NCBI RefSeq assembly: GCF_003947415.1
Contig: NZ_QHKL01000010.1
Coordinates: 1 to 64,000 of the forward strand
DNA length: 64,000 bases
Reading direction: 5' to 3'
From: Amycolatopsis sp. WAC 01376
GTDB taxonomy: Bacteria; Actinomycetota; Actinomycetes; Mycobacteriales; Pseudonocardiaceae
In this document: in pieces, positions 31,940 to 40,295 of the stretch
How positions within the stretch are numbered: position 1 is the stretch's first letter
Layout: each line of letters opens with the position of its first letter
Notes under the pieces: generated by a model
What the model saw: only the letters and a program-made list of their open reading frames with translations
Database searches by the model: none
Told to the model about the DNA's origin: nothing
Made by a program: the position numbers and the translations under genes

Positions 31940-32710
31940 ATGTTGTACGAAGCCGAACGGCAGCTGCTCGTGGAAAGCATCAACGACATGGCCCGCTGGG
32001 GGATGATCGAGACTACCGGCGGTGGCCTGAGCGTCCGGGCCGACAACGGCGACATCATCGTCACCGCCACCGGTTCGGCGTTCGCACGCTGGAAGGTCAC
32101 ACCGCGCGACATGACGGTGATCTCGGCGACCGGCGAACTGAGGGAGCGCACCGGGGGAGTGGCGCCGGTGGGCGCGCTGATCCACATGGCCGCCTACGAG
32201 ATGTTCCCCGACTGCCGCGCGATCGTGCACGCGCACAGTGCCTATGTGCTCGCGTTCGCCTCACTGGGCATGGGCATTCCCTCCTGTGTCAACCAGCTGG
32301 ACACCCTGGGCGAGGTGCCCTGCCTGATCGCCGACGACACCGCGGTCAAGGGCGGGGTGCTCAGCGGTGAGTCGGACCGGCCCGAGGTCAAGCTGCCCGA
32401 CGGCATCGCCCAGCGGCCGGAGATCGCGGCTGTCGACACCTACCAGCTCATCCCGCAGCTGAAGCAGAAACTGGGCCCGCGGGCGGACGAACTCAAGCGC
32501 CACGGCCTGGCGTGCGTACTCTATCGCCATGGTGCCTTCACTTTCGCCCGTGGACTGACCGAGGCGGTGGAGAACCTGGCCAGGGTGGAGATGAGCGCAC
32601 GGACGGCTGTCTTCCAGGCGATCCTGCGCGGCGGTCTGGCCGGGATCGAGCCCAACCTGTTGTTCCCGAAGGCGGGGCTGGCCGTCGAACAGCAGCTCGC
32701 GGATGTCTGA
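31940..32710 (+). CDS. Class II aldolase/adducin-fold protein, copy A (catalytic Glu position altered)
   Basis: A 256-residue metal-dependent class II aldolase-fold protein. Metal ligands are visible as AIVHAHSAY (two His) and YRHGAFTFARG (third His). In fuculose-phosphate aldolase the residue four before HMAAY is the catalytic Glu (SSEWRFHMAAY); here the stretch is PVGALIHMAAY, with Gly in its place. That argues against ordinary aldol cleavage. Other members of the superfamily act as epimerases, decarboxylases or oxygenases. The downstream Nudix gene overlaps by 8 bases. A paralogue-Nudix pair lies in opposite orientation at 37202-38442. An AAAGGAGAG ribosome site precedes the ATG. Confidence 0.85.
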   Translation: MLYEAERQLLVESINDMARWGMIETTGGGLSVRADNGDIIVTATGSAFARWKVTPRDMTVISATGELRERTGGVAPVGALIHMAAYEMFPDCRAIVHAHSAYVLAFASLGMGIPSCVNQLDTLGEVPCLIADDTAVKGGVLSGESDRPEVKLPDGIAQRPEIAAVDTYQLIPQLKQKLGPRADELKRHGLACVLYRHGAFTFARGLTEAVENLARVEMSARTAVFQAILRGGLAGIEPNLLFPKAGLAVEQQLADV

Positions 32711-33215
32711 CGGTTCCGCCGAAAGCGCTTACTACGCGCAGCTCGCCCGGACCAGGGGCGCCGCCGGGGCGGTGCAGCTCGACGGCACCGGCCGGGTGCT
32801 CCTGGTCCGGCCCGGGTACAAGCCGGTCTGGGACCTGCCTGGAGGTGTGATCGAAGCCGGCGAGTCCCCGCTGGCCGCGTGCACTCGCGAGGTGCGGGAG
32901 GAACTCGGCATCACACCGGTGCTCGAGCGGCTGGTCGGGGTGGTGTGGTTCCCGTCCCGGCCTCGCCGCGCGGCGTCGAACCTGTTCGTGTTCGCGGGGC
33001 GTCTGCCCGAGACCGCTCAGGCGGCCATCGAACCCGACCCCGGCGAGATCGCCGAATTCGGCTTCTTCCCGGTGTCAGCACTACCGGAGGTGGAACCGCA
33101 CACCGAACGCCGGGTTCGCTCGTGCGTCGAGGGATATCTCGGTGGAGGAACGGTGTACTACGAGGAATCGGCGAAACCGGCGTGGTACGGCGGTTCCGGG
33201 GAGGGGCCGGGATGA
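32703..33215 (+). CDS. Nudix hydrolase, copy A
   Basis: A 170-residue Nudix protein with a complete box: GGVIEAGESPLAACTREV then REELGI. Nudix enzymes cleave nucleoside diphosphates linked to another group, using Mg2+. The ATG overlaps the aldolase stop; the HAD gene overlaps its 3' end (GGATGA). The C-terminal tail GGGTVYYEESAKPAWYGG is not part of the fold. Its closest relative in the window is the second Nudix protein at 37202, which shares KPxWxLPGGVIExGESPLAAC, so the two were duplicated together with the aldolase genes. Confidence 0.88.
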   Translation: MSDGSAESAYYAQLARTRGAAGAVQLDGTGRVLLVRPGYKPVWDLPGGVIEAGESPLAACTREVREELGITPVLERLVGVVWFPSRPRRAASNLFVFAGRLPETAQAAIEPDPGEIAEFGFFPVSALPEVEPHTERRVRSCVEGYLGGGTVYYEESAKPAWYGGSGEGPG

Positions 33216-33916
33216 CCCCGCGCGAACCGGTCGAAACCGTACTGCTGGATGCCGGGGGAGTGCTGATCATGCCGGCCGCCGAAGCCGTGATCGCGATCCT
33301 GCGGACCGGAGGTGTGCAGGCCGACGTGGGTGTGATCGACCGCGCTCACTACGCGGCCACCGCGGCGAACGACGCGTTCCCGCCGCGGAATCGCCTGGTG
33401 TACCTGAACGCCTTCGCCCGGGCGTGCGGGGTCGAGGAAGACCGAGTCGAGCGGGTGGTCGTCGAACTCGCCATCGCCATCGACGGTCCGAAATGGACGC
33501 GCGAGCTTGCTGGAGCCGCGAAGTCGTTGCGCGCACTGAGTTCCTTGCCGGTCGCACTCGGCGTGGTCTCCAACTCGGTCGGGGTGGTGGCCGAACAGTT
33601 GCGCCAGGCCGGTATCTGCCAGGTGGGGCCGGGAACCGGGACCCCGGTGTCCCTGGTGATCGACTCCGCGCTGGTCGGCGTCGCCAAACCGGATCCCGGG
33701 ATCTTCCACCTCGCGCTGCGGGAACTGGACGCCGAACCCGAGCGGACGGTCTACGTCGGGGACACCGCCCGTATCGACGTGGACGGCGCGCTCGCCGCCG
33801 GGATCCGGCCCCTGCACCTCGATCCGCATCGTGACTGCCCCGATCCACCAGGGCGACACGAACATCTGCGCAGCCTCGGCGACCTGGCCGCGTGGGTGCA
33901 CGCTCATGGACGATGA
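33212..33916 (+). CDS. HAD-superfamily hydrolase
   Basis: A 234-residue HAD phosphatase-like protein. Motif I is VLLDAGGVLI, with the nucleophile Asp kept and the usual second Asp replaced by Gly, as in a common HAD subgroup. Motif II is GVVSNSVG, motif III includes VGVAKPDPGIFHLAL and motif IV is YVGDTARIDVDGALAAG. It probably removes a phosphate from a pathway intermediate, perhaps one released by the Nudix enzyme; the order Nudix then phosphatase is suggestive. The ATG at 33212 overlaps the Nudix stop. The MFS gene begins inside its last codons. Confidence 0.85.
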   Translation: MTPREPVETVLLDAGGVLIMPAAEAVIAILRTGGVQADVGVIDRAHYAATAANDAFPPRNRLVYLNAFARACGVEEDRVERVVVELAIAIDGPKWTRELAGAAKSLRALSSLPVALGVVSNSVGVVAEQLRQAGICQVGPGTGTPVSLVIDSALVGVAKPDPGIFHLALRELDAEPERTVYVGDTARIDVDGALAAGIRPLHLDPHRDCPDPPGRHEHLRSLGDLAAWVHAHGR

Positions 33917-35171
33917 CCCAGGCCGCCTCACGATCCGCCGGCCGCCGAACCGCTGGGTGCTGCTGTCGGTGAGCCTGATCGCCTGGGCGGTCGGCGCCAC
34001 CGCGGTGTTCCAGCTCTCGCTGGTGCTGCCCGCTTTGCGTGCGGAGACAGGGATGTCGCTGGCGCTGGCCGGAGCACTGGTCGGGGTCGCCAACGGCGGA
34101 CTGACCGTGGCCATGCTGGGTTGGGGTCTGTTCGCCGACCGCTTCGGCGAACGGTGCGCGATGTCGTGCGGCCTGTCCCTCTGCGCCCTGCTCCTGTGCG
34201 TGGCCGCTGCCACCGATGGTGTCGCGGCCCTGTTCGCTGTCTTCGCCCTCGTCGGGGCGACCGCGAGCTCGGTGTACGCACCGAGCGGGCAGGCGGTGGT
34301 GCGGCGGTTTCCCGTTCGACAGCGCGCTTTGGCTCTCGGACTCACCCAGACCGCGACACCGCTCAGTTCGGCGCTGGCCGCGGCGATCGTGCCGGGTGTC
34401 GCGGCCGCTTACGGCTTGTCCGTCGTCTGGCTCGGGATGGCCGGGCTCTGCCTGCTGACCGCGCTGGTGGTGTTCCTGTTCTGCGGACAGCCGCGGGCGG
34501 ACGGGGCCCCGGTCGTTACAGCGTCCGGCTATACCGGGCCGGTACCGTGGCGACGGATCTACGGGGCCTGCGCGTTGCTGATCCTGCCCCAGTCCGCGCT
34601 GCTCACGTTCAGCGTCAGTTACCTCGTCGATGATCGAGGCTGGAGCCCGGTACAGGCGGGGTGGCTGCTCAGCGGGGCGCTCCTGCTCACCGTGCTCACC
34701 CGGCCGCTGGCCGGTTACCTCGCGGACCGTCTCGGGACCCCGCTCGGCTTGATGCGGATCTTCGCCTTCGGTAACGCGGTCGTGCTGTCGCTCGTCGTGA
34801 TCGGTGCGGTGACCAGGACCTGGCTGGGCACGGTGATGGTGCTCGCCGCCTGTGTCTCGACGATCACCGGTTACGGGCTGGCCTCCACGGCGGTCGCCGG
34901 ATTCGCCGCGCGAGCCCGGTTGGGGCGTGCGCTGGGAGTGCAGCACACACTGCAGAGCCTGGTGACCACCGCCGGTCCGGTGGTGCTGAGCGCGGTCATC
35001 GGCAAAGCCGGGTATGCGGGGGCGTTCGCGGTCATCGCGGTCGCTCCTCTCGCCGGTGGGGCGCTGTTGCCGGTGATGGCCGAACGGCCCGGTCAGTCCC
35101 GGCAGCAGTGCTCGAGCACTTCGGTGGAGGGTGCGCCGGCGAGGATGGCCTGGTGGACGCGGCGAAGATAG
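33906..35171 (+). CDS. MFS transporter (probable cluster exporter)
   Basis: A 421-residue major facilitator with about 12 membrane helices. MFS signatures include GLFADRFGERCAMSCGLSLC in the first loop and GYLADRLGTPLGLMRI in the second half. It overlaps the HAD gene by 11 bases and ends the rightward operon. Its last 79 bases overlap the convergent SARP gene, and its C-terminal tail (QQCSSTSVEGAPARM) is read from that overlap. As the only transporter in this operon it is the likely exporter, or importer, of the product or precursor. Confidence 0.85.
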   Translation: MDDDPGRLTIRRPPNRWVLLSVSLIAWAVGATAVFQLSLVLPALRAETGMSLALAGALVGVANGGLTVAMLGWGLFADRFGERCAMSCGLSLCALLLCVAAATDGVAALFAVFALVGATASSVYAPSGQAVVRRFPVRQRALALGLTQTATPLSSALAAAIVPGVAAAYGLSVVWLGMAGLCLLTALVVFLFCGQPRADGAPVVTASGYTGPVPWRRIYGACALLILPQSALLTFSVSYLVDDRGWSPVQAGWLLSGALLLTVLTRPLAGYLADRLGTPLGLMRIFAFGNAVVLSLVVIGAVTRTWLGTVMVLAACVSTITGYGLASTAVAGFAARARLGRALGVQHTLQSLVTTAGPVVLSAVIGKAGYAGAFAVIAVAPLAGGALLPVMAERPGQSRQQCSSTSVEGAPARMAWWTRRR

Positions 35172-35875
35172 GCGGAGGGTTCCACGCCGGTCTGCGAGAC
35201 CAGGTTCCGCCGCGCGTCCAGGTACGCGCCGAGGGCCTCGCCTTTGCGCCCGGACCGGTACAACGCGAACATGTACTGCGACCAAGTGAGTTCCGAGATC
35301 GGGGAAGCCGCGATCAGTTCGCGGAGTTCACCCACCACTTCCTTGTGCTGCCCCAGCCGCAGCCGGGCCTGGACGAGATCGTTCAGCACGTCGGCCCGGC
35401 GTCCCTCCAGCGCGGTGATCGGTGCGATCAGCGCGGGGGTGACACGGACGTCTTCGAGCGGTCTTCCGCGCCACAGATCCAATGCGCTGCTCAGGCATTC
35501 GGCGGCGAGTTCATGGTCGGACCGGCGTAGTGCGGCCCGCCCCTGCGTCGCGAGCCGTTCGAAGACGGACAGATCGAGTTCGTCGGCGCGCACGCGCAAC
35601 AGGTATCCGGGCATCCTGGTGATCAGACGGTCTCGCCCGGCGTCGCCGGCGGTGTCGAGCAGCCGACGAACACCGGCGACATAGCTGTAGACGTTCGCGA
35701 CCGCGGAGCGCGGAGCCGGGCCGTCCCACAGCATCGCGGTGAGCCGGTTCACCGACACGATGTGGTTGGCATTGAGCAGAAGTATGCTCAACAGCGCTCG
35801 TTGCTTCGGCGTGCCGAGGCCGCTCATCCGGCTTGCCGGGCCAGCTTCAACGGGACCCAGAACACGGAAATCCAT
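35093..35875 (-). CDS. SARP-family transcriptional activator
   Basis: A 260-residue Streptomyces antibiotic regulatory protein. The N-terminal OmpR-like winged helix reads FRVLGPVEAG, LGTPKQRALLSILLLNAN and VSVNRLTAMLWDG then SAVANVYSYVAGVRRLL. The bacterial transcriptional activation domain follows (ELDLSVFERLATQGRAALR, LWRGRPLEDV, RLGQHKEVVGELRELI). No extra ATPase domain is present, so it is of the small DnrI/ActII-ORF4 type. These are pathway-specific activators of secondary metabolism, which marks the surroundings as a biosynthetic cluster. It is divergent from the methyltransferase gene and overlaps the convergent MFS gene. Confidence 0.93.
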   Translation of the reverse strand: MDFRVLGPVEAGPASRMSGLGTPKQRALLSILLLNANHIVSVNRLTAMLWDGPAPRSAVANVYSYVAGVRRLLDTAGDAGRDRLITRMPGYLLRVRADELDLSVFERLATQGRAALRRSDHELAAECLSSALDLWRGRPLEDVRVTPALIAPITALEGRRADVLNDLVQARLRLGQHKEVVGELRELIAASPISELTWSQYMFALYRSGRKGEALGAYLDARRNLVSQTGVEPSAYLRRVHQAILAGAPSTEVLEHCCRD

Positions 35876-35945
35876 TCGTCATGCCTCCCCCATTGCCCGA
35901 AGATCAAGTGACGTGAGTGCATTCGCAGGTGTCGGGTCGCGAAAA

Positions 35946-35968
35946 TGACACTTTAGGCCAGAGTGTCA
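35946..35968 (+). promoter_or_regulatory. Inverted repeat TGACACT-N9-AGTGTCA between SARP and methyltransferase
   Basis: A perfect 7-base dyad lies in the 295-base A+T-richer gap between the divergent SARP and methyltransferase genes, about 70 bases from the SARP start. SARP proteins usually bind direct repeats, so this dyad may instead serve another regulator. No other gap in the cluster obviously repeats it. Confidence 0.4.
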
Positions 35969-36170
35969 CAAGTTTGGAGTTCATGCAACGCGATCGAACG
36001 GCCGATTTCATGCGAATGGGCCTTGACTGCGGGCTGTGTCGACGCTATCTCTGCCGTGGCCTTGCCGAGTAAGCCAGGATTAGTTCCGGAATGCTTTTCC
36101 GGCATGTCCGGAATGGCGTAGGATGGCTGTCGGGGATTTATCGCCGAGTCTTTTCGTGGAGGGCGGGGTC

Positions 36171-37253
36171 GTGAACTTCACCGATGACGAACTCCTGCGA
36201 ATCCGGCCGGAGCGGATGGCATCCGCTTATATGGAATACCGGCGATCCGGTTACGAGTTCATCTATCGCGCGGCCTTGGAGAATGGTGTGCTCGACGAGC
36301 TCGGCACACCGCGGACCGTGGCGCAATTTGTGGTCCGGCATGGAGTTGCGCCGGGCAAGGCGGTGGTCGCCGAGTTGCTTCTCGAAGCGCTGAACAGGTG
36401 CGGAGCGGTTCGCCGAGTCGGTAATCGGCCTTCGCGCTTCAGTGCGGTGACCGATTACGTGCCGCCACGATCGATTGACAATGAGCTGATCCGGCTGGCC
36501 ACCGGGAAATCGAGTTACCGGGAGCTCGGGTACAGCGGGAGTTTCGGCCGTGTGGTGGCGTCTCTGACCCATGAGGAAAAGCATGCGTTGTCGGGTTTCG
36601 ATGCCTCGAACGCCGATCTCTGGGATCAGGGAATGCTACTCCCGTACTATAGGTACGCTCGAATGTGTGCGGTGCGCACACTGGTTTCCGCGGGTTCCGA
36701 TTTACTTGATCTGGCTTCCGGAACCGGATTGGGGCTGCTTGAACTCGCGCGTCATACGACCGGCGGTGGCCAGGGTCGGTTCGTCGGCGTGGAGGTCAGC
36801 CCGGACTTCGTCCGAGTCTCGGCCGAACGCACCGCCGATGCTCCCCGGACTCGCATTGTCCAGGGGGATCTGGAACAACCACTCGCCCTTCCCGGTGCGC
36901 AGTGCTTCGACGGTGCGATGCTGGTCGGCGCTTATCACTATCTGCGGGACGCGACGCCGATGTGGCAGAGTATGGCGCGGCTGGTGAGAACAGGCGGTGT
37001 GGTGTGCTTGGCAATGGCGTACTTCCGCACCGGAAGCTATGACCAGGAACTGGTCGATCTGCGTTACGCGCAAAGGAACCCGGTCGCACACCCCCGTACC
37101 CGTGCGCAGGTGATCGCCGAGGCGGGGGAGGCGGGTTTCGTACTGGAGCGCGAGTTCTGGTTCGGCTGCTTCGGCTGGCTCGCTTTCCGCGCTACTGCCG
37201 ATCAGCGCGGATCGGAAGGCGCGGACAGGACCTCGCAGCCGAATTCCAGATAG
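36171..37253 (+). CDS. SAM-dependent methyltransferase (class I)
   Basis: A 360-residue methyltransferase. The SAM-binding motif I is DLLDLASGTGLGLLELA, followed by FVGVEVSPDFVRVSAERTA (acidic loop) and FDGAMLVGAYHYLRD. An N-terminal helical domain of about 150 residues resembles the dimerisation region of O-methyltransferases. The GTG at 36171 has a near-perfect GGAGGG seven bases upstream, so I prefer it to the in-frame ATG at 36123. Third codon positions in the first half contain many more A/T bases than the neighbours, suggesting recent acquisition. Its last 52 bases overlap the convergent Nudix gene. Confidence 0.85.
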   Translation: MNFTDDELLRIRPERMASAYMEYRRSGYEFIYRAALENGVLDELGTPRTVAQFVVRHGVAPGKAVVAELLLEALNRCGAVRRVGNRPSRFSAVTDYVPPRSIDNELIRLATGKSSYRELGYSGSFGRVVASLTHEEKHALSGFDASNADLWDQGMLLPYYRYARMCAVRTLVSAGSDLLDLASGTGLGLLELARHTTGGGQGRFVGVEVSPDFVRVSAERTADAPRTRIVQGDLEQPLALPGAQCFDGAMLVGAYHYLRDATPMWQSMARLVRTGGVVCLAMAYFRTGSYDQELVDLRYAQRNPVAHPRTRAQVIAEAGEAGFVLEREFWFGCFGWLAFRATADQRGSEGADRTSQPNSR

Positions 37254-37639
37254 GCCACGCGCCCGGCGTCGTGCGCCCGGCGGCAGACCTCGATCCGCCG
37301 GGCGATATGCGGTGCCATCAGCTCCCGGAACCTGAGCCTGTCGACGAACTGGCAGGCCGACAGCTCGTCGGCCGGGAGCCTGATCGCGGGGATCATCTCG
37401 TCCGGGATCCGGCCGGCGAAGACGAACACGTTCGAATCGTCCCGGCCGGAGCGCGGCGGTATCCAGTCGACCCCGGCAAGCGGACCGAGCACCGGGGCGA
37501 TGCCGAGTTCCTCGCGCAGTTCCCGCACGCACGCCGCGAGCGGCGACTCGCCCTCCTCGATCACCCCTCCCGGCAAGCCCCACCCCGGTTTATAGGTGGG
37601 TTTGACGATGAGAATGCGTTCGCGATCGTCGAAGAGCAT
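37202..37639 (-). CDS. Nudix hydrolase, copy B
   Basis: A 145-residue Nudix protein with the full box GGVIEEGESPLAACVREL then REELGI. It is a paralogue of the protein at 32703-33215. The ATG at 37639 (MLFDDRERILIV) is 35 bases after the stop of the aldolase-fold gene. Similarity to copy A continues a few residues upstream of this ATG (ARPGTRGASAG) without a start codon, so the N-terminus may have been shortened relative to copy A. It overlaps the end of the methyltransferase gene on the other strand. Confidence 0.82.
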   Translation of the reverse strand: MLFDDRERILIVKPTYKPGWGLPGGVIEEGESPLAACVRELREELGIAPVLGPLAGVDWIPPRSGRDDSNVFVFAGRIPDEMIPAIRLPADELSACQFVDRLRFRELMAPHIARRIEVCRRAHDAGRVAYLEFGCEVLSAPSDPR

Positions 37640-37674
37640 TCCCGCGGACGCGCCCCTGGTGCCCGGTCGCGCGC

Positions 37675-38442
37675 TCAGCGGCTGTTCCCCGAATACAGGC
37701 TTTCCGACCAGGTTGAGCCAGGGTGGTGCAGTGCGTCGGGTTTGATCCCGCTGATCCCGCCGTGCAGGGTGGCCTGGAACAACGCGGTCCGGGCGCTGAC
37801 CTCAATCCGCGTGAGGTTCTCGACGGCCTCGTCGAGGTGGCGGGCGAAGACGAAGACGCCGTGCCGGTAGACCACGAAGCCGAGGCCGTGCTTGTCCAGC
37901 TCGTCGGCGCGGGAGCCGAAGTGTTCCAGCATCTGGGGGTTCACTGTGAGAAGGTAGCCCGCGATCACGTCCGGGCGCGATCCCATGCATTCGGCGACAT
38001 CGATGGTGACCCGTCCGGCGAGCACATCCTCCTTGACGGCGGGGTCGTCCGAGGTGAAGCAGGGTACCTCGCCCATCGTGTCGAGCTTGTTCGTGCAGGA
38101 GGGCACGCCGAGACCGAGCGAGGCGAACGCCAGGCTGTACGGTGCGTGGGAGTGCACGATCGCGTTGCAGTTCGGGAATTCCCGGTAGATCGCCATATGC
38201 AGTGGCGCGTCCGGGGGCGCCAGATCCGTGGCGCGCTCGACGATCGAACCCTCGGGCCCGTAGACCATCAGGTTGCGGGCGGTGATGTCCCACCGCACGA
38301 ACGCGGAGCTCGCGGTGGTGCTCACGATGTTCCCGGAGCCGGCGCGGACGCTGACCGAACCACCGGCCGGATCCAGCGTCCCCCAACGCGTCATGTCGCT
38401 GACGGCCCGGATGATGTGGTGGCGTTCGGCTTCGTGACCCAT
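37675..38442 (-). CDS. Class II aldolase/adducin-fold protein, copy B
   Basis: A 255-residue paralogue of the protein at 31940-32710; the two share LAFASLG(M/L)G(I/V)PSC and LDT(L/M)GEVPC. Metal-binding His residues are in AIVHSHAPY and YRHGVFVFARH. The catalytic Glu position of classical class II aldolases is Asp here (PPDAPLHMAIY), whereas copy A has Gly. A Nudix gene follows, repeating the aldolase-Nudix order of copy A in the opposite direction. The GT4 gene lies upstream (its end is 18 bases away), so the three minus-strand genes probably form one operon. Confidence 0.85.
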   Translation of the reverse strand: MGHEAERHHIIRAVSDMTRWGTLDPAGGSVSVRAGSGNIVSTTASSAFVRWDITARNLMVYGPEGSIVERATDLAPPDAPLHMAIYREFPNCNAIVHSHAPYSLAFASLGLGVPSCTNKLDTMGEVPCFTSDDPAVKEDVLAGRVTIDVAECMGSRPDVIAGYLLTVNPQMLEHFGSRADELDKHGLGFVVYRHGVFVFARHLDEAVENLTRIEVSARTALFQATLHGGISGIKPDALHHPGSTWSESLYSGNSR

Positions 38443-38460
38443 TCTGGCGATCCTTTCGAT

Positions 38461-39645
38461 CTATGCCGTCCGGTCGGGTACCGACAGCGGCGAGGGGTTC
38501 CGGTTCCACGCGCGAACTTCTCGCGCGAGCCGGGCATAAGCGAGGAAGCAACGGGTCTGGGAGAACGATCGGGCGTTGAGCCGGGCACGGCTGCCCATGG
38601 CGTCGAGACGGCTCGCGGGCCACCTCGCGGCCTCGGCCAGCGCGAAGGCGAGGCCGCCGGGATCGTCGGCGGAGTAGACGAGGCCGGTGATCCCAGGTAT
38701 CACCAGTTCGGTGCTGCCCCCGCGATCCGGCACGATCTGCGGGATGCCGGCGCCGCCCGCTTCGAGCACCGAACGGCCGAAACCTTCGATGTCGCAGGCC
38801 GAGACGAGGACATCAGTACCGGCTTGCCACCGATTACCCGGTACATGGCCAGGGAATCGGATGTCCCGGCCGGGGTAGAGCTCGGCTGCCAACCGCCGGA
38901 GATCCGGTAACGCCGTACCGGTCCCGTAGATGTTGAGCTGTGCGTGCGCGGCGAGTTCGTCGGGCAGGCGCGCGAAGGCGTGGATCACCCGGTCGATCAG
39001 TTTCCACGGCTCGGTTCGGGCGACCACCGAGAATCTGCGTGGCAGCGGTGGCTTCCGGGGCTCCCGGTACAAATCGAGGTGGACGGCGTTGTGGATGGTG
39101 ACCGCGTTGACCGGGCGGGAAGACAGCTCTCGGATGCTTCTCGTGGCGGCCCGGCTGACACCTACCCAGCAGTCGGCCCGGGAGAGGATGTCCCAGTGGA
39201 GTTCGCCGGGCAGACGGGGAACCAGCCGCCGTACTCGGGGGTCGACGGTTCGCAGACGCTGGTCCGCGACGAGGATTCCCCGCAGAACCGAAATGACCGG
39301 TACGCCGAAGAAATCCGCCGCCGCGATATCGACCATCGCTGTCCGATGCGCTCCGATGAGCACCGTTCCGGCGGAATCCTCACCGAGTTCGGCGACCAGT
39401 GCCTGTTCGTAGGCGTCGTAGTCGGTGACGTGCCGTACGCGAACACCCGGTGGATCAGGCGTGGGGACGCCGTCGTTGCCCCACCAGATGACGACGACCT
39501 CGATCCCGAGCAGTTCGCGAAGGCCCCGCGCCAGTTCGAACGTCGACCGCTCGGCGCCTCCGGACGCCGTTGTCAGCCACGTCAGTACCACGCGCCGGAA
39601 GAGCGCCTGGCTTGCTGGTGTTCGCGGTATCCATCGACTGGCCAT
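38461..39645 (-). CDS. Glycosyltransferase family 4 protein
   Basis: A 394-residue GT-B-fold glycosyltransferase. The N-terminus has TASGGAERSTFELARGLREL, typical of GT4 acceptor domains. The C-terminal donor domain has RFSVVARTEPWKLIDRVIHA and ACDIEGFGRSVLEAGGAGIPQI, the EX7E-like motif. The ATG at 39645 (MASRWIPRT) is preferred; a TTG at 39696 could add 17 residues. A UDP-glucose dehydrogenase in the same block could supply UDP-glucuronate as donor, making a glycosylated product plausible, but the donor cannot be read from sequence. Its transcript is separated from the upstream hotdog gene by a terminator. Confidence 0.85.
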   Translation of the reverse strand: MASRWIPRTPASQALFRRVVLTWLTTASGGAERSTFELARGLRELLGIEVVVIWWGNDGVPTPDPPGVRVRHVTDYDAYEQALVAELGEDSAGTVLIGAHRTAMVDIAAADFFGVPVISVLRGILVADQRLRTVDPRVRRLVPRLPGELHWDILSRADCWVGVSRAATRSIRELSSRPVNAVTIHNAVHLDLYREPRKPPLPRRFSVVARTEPWKLIDRVIHAFARLPDELAAHAQLNIYGTGTALPDLRRLAAELYPGRDIRFPGHVPGNRWQAGTDVLVSACDIEGFGRSVLEAGGAGIPQIVPDRGGSTELVIPGITGLVYSADDPGGLAFALAEAARWPASRLDAMGSRARLNARSFSQTRCFLAYARLAREVRAWNRNPSPLSVPDRTA

Positions 39646-39824
39646 TGGGTGAACTCTGCCAACCGGGCCTACAGGGAGGCCACCGGAACGCCACAAAGAT
39701 CCTACAACTCGGCGGGATCAGAATCGTCTACTGTGGACCGGTACGGATCGACCTCAGGGGTGAGCCGTAAAGCCTGGCGAAGCGCCTGATCGCTCTGTAT
39801 GCGCGACAGTCTGCGAAAGCTCGA

Positions 39825-39856
39825 CGGCCCGGCGCTCCTCGATGAGCGCCGGGCCG
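39825..39856 (-). terminator. Terminator hairpin after the hotdog thioesterase gene
   Basis: CGGCCCGGCGCTC and GAGCGCCGGGCCG pair perfectly over 13 bases around CTCGAT. It begins 14 bases beyond the thioesterase stop on the minus strand and closes the ribEB-thioesterase operon. Confidence 0.85.
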
Positions 39857-39869
39857 TCCCGCCGAGATA

Positions 39870-40295
39870 TCAAGAAGTGGGACCGTTCCTGGTCAGCACG
39901 GTTCCTTGCGCCGCGGCACTGAGTGTCGTGGTCCCGTCGTCGCCGATCACGTGGAGATCGCAGCGGCAGGTGGCCTGCCGTCGGCCGCTGTGCAGGACCC
40001 GCGCCTCCGCCACGAGCCGGATTCCTTTCGCCGGCCGCAGATAGTTGATGCTGAAGCCGCCGGTGAGGACATCCGGGCCGAGCGTGGTCCCTGCCGCGAA
40101 GGTGATCGCGTTGTCCGCGGCATAGGCGAGTACGCCGCCGTGGAGATAGCCGTTCTGCTGCAACAGGTCTTCGCGGATGTCGAGTTCCAGGATCGCGGCG
40201 CCGTTTCCGAACGAGACCACCCGGGCCCCGAGCAGGACGCTGAACGGCTGCGAGGCGAGGCGCTTCCGGGCATCTTCGAGGGTCAGTGCGGTCAT
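39870..40295 (-). CDS. PaaI-type hotdog thioesterase
   Basis: A 141-residue hotdog-fold protein. The PaaI/YdiI-like core is LLQQNGYLHGGVLAYAADNA, with the HGG motif, followed by TGGFSINYLRPAKGIRLVAEARVLHSGRR. Such enzymes hydrolyse acyl-CoA or acyl-carrier-protein thioesters. Its ATG overlaps the stop of the riboflavin synthase-DHBP synthase gene (ATGA), so it is made from the same riboswitch-headed transcript. No carrier protein or acyl-CoA ligase is visible nearby, so the substrate is unclear. Confidence 0.85.
   Translation of the reverse strand: MTALTLEDARKRLASQPFSVLLGARVVSFGNGAAILELDIREDLLQQNGYLHGGVLAYAADNAITFAAGTTLGPDVLTGGFSINYLRPAKGIRLVAEARVLHSGRRQATCRCDLHVIGDDGTTTLSAAAQGTVLTRNGPTS

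Noticed and set aside
31940..38442. Claim that the aldolase-fold proteins are CloR/NovR-type oxygenases
   Set aside because: Loss of the catalytic Glu is compatible with this, but I could not confirm specific shared motifs, so only the altered residue is reported.
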